NCBI GenBank assembly: GCA_027382625.1 | Contig: JAJKFJ010021202.1 | Coordinates: forward strand, 1 to 64,000 | Direction: 5' to 3' | Source: Tetmemena sp. SeJ-2015 | Taxonomy: Eukaryota > Ciliophora > Spirotrichea > Sporadotrichida > Oxytrichidae | Length of the DNA stretch: 64,000 nt | Shown here: piece after piece, positions 56,821-64,000 of the stretch | Layout of the letters: every line of letters begins with the position of its first letter | Numbering within the stretch: position 1 is the stretch's first letter | Position numbers and translations under genes: made by a program | The notes under the pieces: generated by a model | Databases searched by the model: none | What the model was told of the DNA's origin: nothing | Seen by the model: the letters and a program-made list of their open reading frames with translations, nothing else

Positions 56821-58924
56821 TCATATGAAATAGTCGTCTCTATATTTCTTGAGCAAGTTTTTTACTTTCATATGCAGGTAAAACAACTTCAGCACCTTCT
56901 GTACTTCATTCTCCAGCTCTATTACTTCTTCTCTAGCTGGAGAAGCTTAGTCCAGCACACTTTTTATTCTCTCTGTTAGAGTGGGATCCTCCTCATCATC
57001 TCTGAAATCTCTCGAGAAGTCTAGCAAATGCTTGATTAGCTAACTGCCAGTTGGCTTGTACTCAGAAATATTCTCCTGCTGGATTGAAAGCTGAATGAAC
57101 TTAGAAACTAAGATTTGCTCCTCAATCTTAAGACTTTTGCTGTGACATAGTAAGGGCAAGAAGTACTTTAAGAATATATAAATCAACTTTGAGTCATGCA
57201 CGAGGTAGTTATCCCAAGGATCCTCATCCATTTTCATTTCCTTTCTGAGCTAGTGCTATAACTGCGCCCTTGAGAACTCACTCAGCATTTATTGCATTTA
57301 CTTGTTTATCAACCTCAAATAGGGAGAGAGCCAGAAGTTTATAAGCTGCACCTTGGGCTTCATATCAATCAAAGGCATGTAGGATCTTAGCATTTTATTT
57401 CCCTCATTACTAAAGTCAAGAACTTAATCAGAGATGGAGTCTAAGTGGTTGACAAAGATCTGTTCGTCTTTTTTGAACATGAGTGAAGTTGAGTCTGTAT
57501 CAGCTATGAATATAGAAGTCACTGTAGTGTTTTTGTTCTTAAAGACACCTGTGTTTTCCATTATCTCATTTACTATATTTATTGGTGAAAAAGGCTGCTG
57601 CGCAAGATCGAAGATGTGCCTTTCCTTGAAGTGGTAAAGAAGCACATCGTCAAATACGAGCAACACATTCTTTTCTTCAGAGGAATTCTTTTAAAGATAC
57701 TCTTGAACAAACTATAGTGCGACCCTAAAAATATATTAAGGATTGTAAAGGATATTACTTTGGGGCTAGAAGATATTCAGCATTTGAAATTGTTGAGTCT
57801 TCACCTCCTACTGTAAAGCAAGTAAGTTGAGATTTCACCTCCTCATTCAATGCTTCGAACTGCTTTGTTGATTGAGCTCTTGATAAGCCAATGTAAACTG
57901 CTTTATTTTGCTTGTTCTATTAGAGAAATTGATCAATGCAACTGAAAGCTGTTCTAGTTTTACCTAGATAAAAAAATAATCATAAATTTATCGATTTCTT
58001 TCTCCTTTGAAAATTATCACATTTCCTTCTGTCAATGGATTGGCAATGTCTATTCTCATATGCCCACTATGCAATTATTTCTGAACTAGATCTCTATTAA
58101 ATGAAGTCCTATAGATAAATATCGAATTATAATTAGCATTTATTTATCATAAATTTAACTCATAAGTCTTAATTTACTTATCTTTTAAGTTTAACCTTAG
58201 ATTTATGATTAAAAATATTTTTCAAACTTTCTATTAGCAAGACCTTTATCTATGCTTATTTTTAGTTGTTCTGAAGAATTTTGCGATTCCTTTATTTTGT
58301 CTCCGAAAATATTTGTTACAGAGCCAAACGAAAATGTGTACTCGAGAGCTTTTTTGTTGTGATTATTTGCGTCTACTTGAAGACCCTCTGCAGTTTATTT
58401 TCTGAGTAAAAGCGCGATTGTTTGATCATCTTAGAGAGCTAAGCTTAGTGCCTGTATTTTTCCATCTCCTAGAGTGATAGGGCTGAGATATCTTTAGTCG
58501 TTAAGATTGCCTGCTATATACACTACATCATCTTTTTGTCTTAGTAAAAACATACTCAATTTATATGGATAATTTAAATTGAAGTACCACAGGTGAGGAG
58601 TACTAGTTGCTAGAATTTTCTTAACTTTTGGTATTTTCATCAGCTGTTAATGTCATCTAAGTCATTTTATGGAGTAGCTTGTCGAATTCCTCATGCATTT
58701 CTCCTGCCTTGACTGAGACTGACTTCACCTAGGTTTAAATATGGCATCTCTAAGCCCACAGAAGCTGTCTTCCCAAGTTCCTCAGCTATTGCTATTACCT
58801 TCTTTGACCACTTTTTACACTATGTATTACAAAAATAAGTAATTATATTTATTTATAATAGAAATAGATACAATATATTCAAATTCATTCTATCAATTGA
58901 TAATAGAAACACCTTTGCCAACAT
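56821..58924 (-). CDS. Divergent F1-ATP synthase alpha-like protein
   Basis: Mitochondrial F1 alpha/beta-type nucleotide-binding protein. Start MLAKVF (58922-58924 complement) followed by a probable in-frame IES, then KKVIAIAEELGKTASVGLE, DDVVYIAGNL, LGDGKIQALSLALQDDQTI (beta-barrel), PLTEGNVIIFKGERNLGKTR (P-loop GERNLGKT, completed by IES excision; usual alpha form GDRQTGKT), KAVYIGLSRAQSTKQF, VLLVFDDVLLYHFKERHIF (Walker B), PFSPINIVNEIMENTGVF, TSIFIADTDSTSLMFKKDEQ and C-terminal helices to TGA 56821-56823. More divergent than a housekeeping alpha subunit, so a paralog or a ciliate-specific form is likely. T5 at 58533-58537 needs one base fewer; another AT-rich insert lies near 58117-58210. 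Confidence 0.75.
57970..57995 (-). other. IES, 26 bp, pointer GAT, inside the P-loop
   Basis: GAT (+ strand) at 57967-57969 and 57993-57995. Removal creates GERNLGKTRTAF from two broken frames. Confidence 0.75.
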
Positions 58925-59176
58925 TTTAACCTGCGATAGAGATTATTTTATAATATAATTTAAATTTAATTATTATAAAAAGAGCTCAAAATAAAATCAT
59001 CAACTTATGGATGATATAAAAAGCAAAGCTTGAATTTTGCATGCTGCAGATTTTAAAACAAAAATTCCGTCAGATAGTCTTGATGAGAGGATTTTTAATT
59101 TGAGTTCCCAAAATTTTTAGAAAAGGGTTATAATTTATGTTATGATATAATTAAAATATTAATTGTAGTATAAACT
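58925..59176. promoter_or_regulatory. Divergent intergenic region
   Basis: 252 bp, AT-rich, between the ATPase-like and zinc-finger genes. No element identified; contains both promoters by position. Confidence 0.35.
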
Positions 59177-60865
59177 ATGTCAAAATTTGATTAAGCATAT
59201 AGATTTAGAACTTTCAGCTTTTTGACTTGGTGCGGACTTCCTAATTCAGTAAGTTCTTATTCCCTAATTTCAAATTCAAAAATTAACGCTAAAATTCTTT
59301 AGTTGAACCCTAGGAAGCTTTCAAAAAGAGGTTTTATAAACATTGCAGACAACCAGATTTAATGTGTTGATTGCGAGGTTGTGGTGACTATGAAAAGCCA
59401 CTTAAACTTCTGCAACAATGAATACCTGGGCCTGAGAATGCTACAAAGAGTTGATGAGTCTCATCTCAAGGACTGCAAGTTCCACCCATCAAACATTACC
59501 ATCTAAAACAAAAGTGTTTTAATTTAAGCGCAAACTTAGTCATACCTCAACTCTAAGCATAAGAAAATGAAAGCCAAAATTTCCTTATTCTTGATAGGAA
59601 AATTTTATTGATAAAATGGGCGGAAATTATAGCAGCATTAAATGCTTCATTTTCAAAAATAGAGTCAAATAATCTCCCAAAATTTCAAAAGGACCTTATA
59701 TTCGAGGCATTCAATAAATATGGAATCGACACATCACTATTTAGACAAGTATTAGAATAGCTTGAAGATAAAAATGATCCAACTTCACAAGATAAGCTTC
59801 TCTTAAATATTGCAGAGAGTTTTTAGATATAAGAATTTTTCTTAAGGATTATATTCAAATTGATTAAATGGAGACTATAAACTAGCTATCAAGAATCAAT
59901 TCGAAGACTTTTAATGTCTGTGTAATTATGAGTAAGGATGTAATCTCAGAGTTATACGTAAGTTTAATTTAGAAAGATTAAGAGAATATAAGAAAGAGTT
60001 CCTGCGATTAATTAAATTGTTAACTATATTTTAGGGTGGAGGCTGTCTAAAAATTCCTAGGAAGAATATTTAGAATGTTGTTACTGCATTAACTATTTAA
60101 CCATATATTAATTATTGCCTAAAAAGAGTGCCCTTAAGTTAATCTGAAGAGTTCTCAGGTTCATTTAGTCCATTAGACAGCCATTTAAAATTCTGTTTCA
60201 GCTACCCTGGTACTCATACCAAGAAGCAAACATCTTTTCAGATAATAGCTTAATTCTTGAGTGTTTCATTCAAAAGGGACTCCACTCTTGCTACACTCAA
60301 AAGAATTATAACTAAATTTTCACAAAATAGTTCAGCCCTTAAAAAGTCCAATGAAGGATTTGAAATTAAATTTTATTGTATTAAGGGGAGGAAGTGTCAG
60401 ATATATTGCGAGAGGAGAAAATAGACAAAATCAGAATGAAAGTTGAGGCACACTTGTTTGCTGAGCAAATACTCTCTAAAATTCAAGATAGCGCCATTGA
60501 TCCTCTTTAATTAGAAATAAATTATAAATAAAAAATAAATTGGTTCACATAAAGATATTTAAGTAATTTCAAAAATTAAATATCAAAACTTTTATTTTCA
60601 TTAATATTTTTCAATTTAGAAGTTTAGTTTAAATACTCTGAGTCAGTCTGAGGTATAGGAAAATGCTGATATCGATAATGCTGAAATAGAATTAGGAAAG
60701 AGGAAAAAAAGGTCTCTGATAGAAGCCTCATCAACATCAGATTAAGAGGTAATTAAAAGAGTGAAGGACTCTTTGAGTGAATGCAGCTAAAGACTCATCC
60801 TAATTCAGCAGCAAGCTTCATAAATTAGAAATAAGCTCAATATTGACAATAGTGATATTTCTTGA
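59177..60865 (+). CDS. ZC3HC1: C3HC zinc finger protein, ZC3HC1/NIPA-like
   Basis: Nuclear protein family (NIPA, yeast Pml39/Rsm1) linked to nuclear pore baskets or F-box complexes. Starts MSKFDQAYRFRTFSFLTWCG. The first finger reads GFINIADNQIQCVDCEVVVT, then HLKDCKFHPSNI, matching the C3HC pattern. After IES/intron breaks a second module carries YLECCYCINYLT and LDSHLKFCFSYPG, the second conserved zinc site. Basic/Ser-rich tail (ELGKRKKRSLIEASSTSDQE) to TGA 60863-60865. Two canonical introns (59249-59302, 59958-60034); probable IESs near 59585-59620 and 60520-60620. The symbol is given by family, not by proven orthology. Confidence 0.7.
59249..59302 (+). other. Intron, 54 nt
   Basis: GTAAGT...CTTTAG; splicing joins CGLPNS to LNPRKLSKRGF. 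Confidence 0.75.
59958..60034 (+). other. Intron, 77 nt
   Basis: GTAAGT...TTTTAG; splicing joins GCNLRVI to RWRLSKNSQEEYLECC. Confidence 0.7.
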
Positions 60866-61382
60866 TTGTTTACTAAGACTTTTTCAATTTATTTTACAAA
60901 TTCTAATGCCATCTCTTTTTTTTACTGAAGAGTGAATTAGATATCACACAAATTGAATCGAATAATTTTAATTAATTTTCTTTAATAAATGATATGCTTT
61001 AGGATAAAAATTAACTTAGCTTTTTAAATTTATAATAAATTTAAATTATTTATTTAAATGTTGATTTTATAAATTGCATAAGTTTAAGAATTAGAGATAT
61101 AGAGAATCTGAAGTGAGTCATACTCGATTTCGTACTTTTAAATCTAGCTTGAATAAAATAAAATTCTCTTATAAATTTTACAAATAAGTGCTTTTCAATA
61201 AATAAATTTAATAAAATTTTTACAGAATTGAAATTAAAATATAATAATAATAATAATAATAATAACAACGCATTTTAGACGAACTAGCGTCTTGCGTGTT
61301 ATATGTTAAACTTAGGGAAGCTATACAGCCACTCCCGTGTTAAACAGTCAAACAAATTAAGTCAACTGAAGTTTGAACGATG
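60866..61382. other. AT-rich spacer with a trinucleotide repeat
   Basis: No gene seen. Contains (AAT)n at 61241-61264 next to a short GC-richer stretch (61265-61400) that forms the 3' flank of the ORF to the right. Confidence 0.5.
61241..61264 (+). repeat. (AAT)n microsatellite
   Basis: About eight uninterrupted AAT units. Confidence 0.9.
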
Positions 61383-62741
61383 TCATTAGCTTTCGTAGCT
61401 TAGGTCATCACACTAATCTGACCAATCTTCATCGTCGTCCTCGGAGTCGTTTTTCTTCTCTCCTTTGAACCATGGTTATTCGTCTGGGGGTCTGGTTAGT
61501 TTCTGTTTGTATAGGTCTCTGAATCTCTCCCAATTGCGTTTAGGGAGGTCAGTTATCTCATCCAGTATGTCAAGTGTCTCAACTGGGTCCCAGTCGTTGG
61601 CTATCTTGAGGATTCTTTCAGCCATGGAATCCTCGGTAATTTCCACTAAAATTGGCAAGTTGTGGAGGAGGGCCTGGATGGTTTGATAAGGACTTTTATT
61701 GGTATGGTTCTATACATAGAGAAGGAAAGTTTTAAATATCTCTATTACCTCTGGGGGTTAGTTCAGGTTGTTATTGTCAATGTTGTTTTAGAGCCAGAGT
61801 TTTATTGAATGGAGGTTCATGATTGGGTAGTGGATAAGGTCCAATCTTTTTTGTTAGAACTATGTGAGTTCATTATTCTTCTAGATATAGGCTGATTCCT
61901 ACCATTTTTTCTGTTAGAGGTATTCTGGTTGGTACCATTTGAGATATTTTCCTTCTTCTGGCTACAGGTTTATTTTCTTTTCAAGATCCTAGCTGAGTTG
62001 TTCTATCACCTTGTCCACTTTTCCTTTCTTGAAGAACTGGGTGATTTTTGATTGTTACTTTTCTTCCGCGTAGACTATCTTATTGGGTTGCCCTTTGGGT
62101 TGTGTGAGGTCTACCATCTATTATTTAATATCAGAGATGTTTGATTAAAGTTATTAAATATTAAGTTCGATTGATTAAACTTTATATTTAATAGGTTAAC
62201 CCGTCGTGACGTGGCATTAAAGATAATGCGTCACCTATTATTAAGTTTATTTCTAAACTTTAATTGATTAAAGATTCACCCCTTTTTATTATTAAATAGT
62301 GGGTTAGGTTTCTTATTAAATAGGGTTGTTCGAATCTTAATGGGGTTAAGGACCACTGGCTTTTGGTTGGTATTGTTCAAAGTGGGTCTTGTCTCTGAGT
62401 TTGCCAGCTCGGATTAGGATTTCAACGATTCCAAGGATTGTATTCTTGCGACCGGCATTAGTTTGAAGATCCCTATTGTCATTTTAGATTAGTTTAGTAA
62501 GTATATCAAGAGTTAGGGTATCTTAAATAGCTTTCCTGAATGAGCTAAAGGTTAGAAGTAGAGAGATCCCTTTGATTAGGATGTTGTTTTATCTGTGGGA
62601 AAGTTAGATTCCGTTGGAGAGAGATCTCTTGATTGCTTTGTGTAAGCTTTCTAATGATTTAGTCAGGGTATTAGCTTAAGGGAAGAAGTTCAGCATTTGG
62701 GATATGACTGGAATGATGTTGTTTTCCAGTTGGAGAACCAT
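61383..62741 (-). CDS. Intact 452-residue ORF of unknown family with PIP-box-like motif
   Basis: One uninterrupted frame in the ciliate code: ATG complement 62739-62741, TGA complement 61383-61385, no IES, intron or frame slip. N-terminal third helical (MVLQLENNIIPVISQMLNFF, KAIKRSLSNGIQLSHRQ), a Gln-rich linker written largely with TAA/TAG (near 62160-62340), then QSKITQFFKKGK, which fits the PCNA-binding PIP box Qxx(I/L/M)xx(F/Y)(F/Y), then LKWYQPEYLQQKKWQESAYI, HYPIMNLHSIKLWLQNNI, ILKIANDWDPVETLDILDE, LPKRNWERFRDLYKQKL and an acidic end (KKNDSEDDEDWSDQCDD). Surrounded by very AT-rich DNA. It may be a germline-limited gene or a transposon-borne ORF. Family not recognised. Confidence 0.7.
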
Positions 62742-64000
62742 TTGCTTGTGTATTGGTTTAATGGTATGGGAAAGTTATTAACTTTCTAATTTAATAATTA
62801 ATTAAAATATGCAATTCATTGATTATATTTTGAGTATATAAGTTGCAAAGTTTGCAAATAAAAAACTATTTTAATATTTGGAGTATGCGCAGTTGAATAT
62901 TAAAAAAGAGAAAAATAAGAGAATAAGACTCAAGAATTACATTAATAAAAGGTTTATCAGAGAATTTATAATCAGCATTTAATGTCTAAAGACTTAATCA
63001 AGTTAAATATCCATTATAAATCAAATCATAATCAAACTTCATAATTATTTCAAATTATAGTGAGAATGTGAAATTATAATGCTTAATTTTATGTGCATAA
63101 TTAAAGATTAGATTTCTTTTAATGCAATTGTTATTAAATAAAAAGGATTACGACATTTTAATTCATAACTTATAAACAAATATGTTGTATCCCATACATT
63201 AATCTTAGAGCTAATTAAATATATTCCATAATTAAATATTATTTTTTTAATTAATTATAAATTAAATTTTAATAAAATATGAAGAAATATTATATATTTT
63301 TAATACTTAATTAATTTTTATTTTCAAATCAACTCTAATTAATTTAATTGAATTTAAATAGACTAAATATAGAGTTTAGGATAAAAAAAGCGTCTATAGA
63401 AACAATTTTAGAATAATTAAAAATACATTTTTTTATTCATTGTGTTCCAAAATGAATTAAAGAAATAAGGGTGGTGTGATTTGTTCAATTATTTACTTTT
63501 TAATTTTAAATCTAATCATAAATATGAATAAATAAAAATCTAATTTATTTTTAAGCTTTAAAATATTTGAATTTTTATATCATATTTATATTTTTGATGT
63601 TAAGCGATAATATTGTTGCAATTTAGATAAAATATAGTTTTATGTTTAAGCAAATAAGGACAATTGATATTTTATATTTTCTTTAATTCAATATAATTTA
63701 ATTCTTGAAATTAAATATTTTTATTTTAATTAGTTAGACCTAATTTGATATACAAATGAAATATTTTGTGGCTTATACTTATTTTAACTGGGTGTTTTAA
63801 TCTAATAATATTTTAAGTTCACTTTATTAAATTTCATCTAGCAAATCTTAATAAATTATTAAACATTGATGATCGTGTAATTTTAATTGTAAATTAAATT
63901 ATAATTTTAATTCCACTTTCGAATCAATTTCTTCTATAGTCTTGGAATCACTTAAATTATTTGTAACTTCTGTTGGTGCAGAGATTTCTGGACAAAGAGT
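62742..64000. other. Very AT-rich germline DNA, no gene seen
   Basis: About 1.26 kb with long runs of A and T. Only short frames are open; no MDS, repeat or telomere-like sequence recognised. Confidence 0.6.

Noticed and set aside
1..64000. CRISPR arrays, operons, ribosome binding sites, rRNA genes, C4A4 telomere repeats
   Set aside because: None found; genetic code, introns and IESs show a eukaryotic germline genome.

Overview
This window reads as germline (micronuclear) DNA of a spirotrich ciliate of the Oxytricha/Stylonychia kind. It is AT-rich. Its genes are open only if TAA and TAG are read as Gln and TGA is the sole stop (the ciliate nuclear code). At many places a coding frame is broken by a short insert flanked by a direct repeat of 3-15 bp; removing the insert plus one repeat copy restores both the frame and the expected protein. 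That is the signature of internal eliminated sequences (IESs) between macronuclear-destined segments (MDSs). Eleven such IESs could be placed to the base, from 10 to 585 bp. Ordinary GT-AG introns of 31-77 nt are also present. Species is inferred, not proven.

Layout. 1-470: 3' end of an intron-containing Tc1/mariner-IS630-type DDE transposase. 0.9-2.9 kb: FCP1/NIF-like gene that has lost catalytic residues, split by a 585-bp IES built on an 87-bp inverted repeat. 3.2-8.5 kb (-): cohesin loader SCC2/NIPBL with a PHD-like finger. 8.8-11.6 kb: Gln/Ser-rich coiled-coil protein. 11.7-12.3 kb (-): nucleoredoxin-like protein. 12.4-15 kb: a low-complexity gene (-) and a two-TM protein (+). 15.2-22.0 kb: large protein kinase gene containing a ~0.55-kb direct duplication. 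22.1-30.1 kb: four plus-strand genes, including an FHA protein and an EF-hand protein. 30.2-34.1 kb: membrane-anchored protein (-), CAMK/AMPK-like kinase with a KA1-like tail (-) and two small genes. 34.2-36.1 kb: Q/N-rich protein. 37.2-40.9 kb: 3' portion of TAF2 with a C-terminal bromodomain. 41.3-42.8 kb: cytosolic tryptophanyl-tRNA synthetase. 43-50 kb: two divergent genes, one a coiled-coil protein holding a GC-rich IES. 50.1-51.2 kb: two small genes, one with twin Cx3C motifs. 51.8-56.7 kb: two Ser/Asn/Gln-rich genes (-). 56.8-58.9 kb (-): F1-ATPase alpha-like protein whose P-loop is split by an IES. 59.2-60.9 kb: ZC3HC1/NIPA-like zinc finger protein. 61.4-62.7 kb (-): an uninterrupted 452-residue ORF of unknown family with a PIP-box-like motif. 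62.8-64 kb: very AT-rich, nothing recognised.

The genes are mostly unrelated housekeeping, nuclear and signalling genes, packed back to back as separate nanochromosome precursors; they do not form operons. Several frames also need one A or T fewer in a homopolymer, all in the same direction, which suggests residual long-read insertion errors. All reconstruction was by eye; no database search was run.
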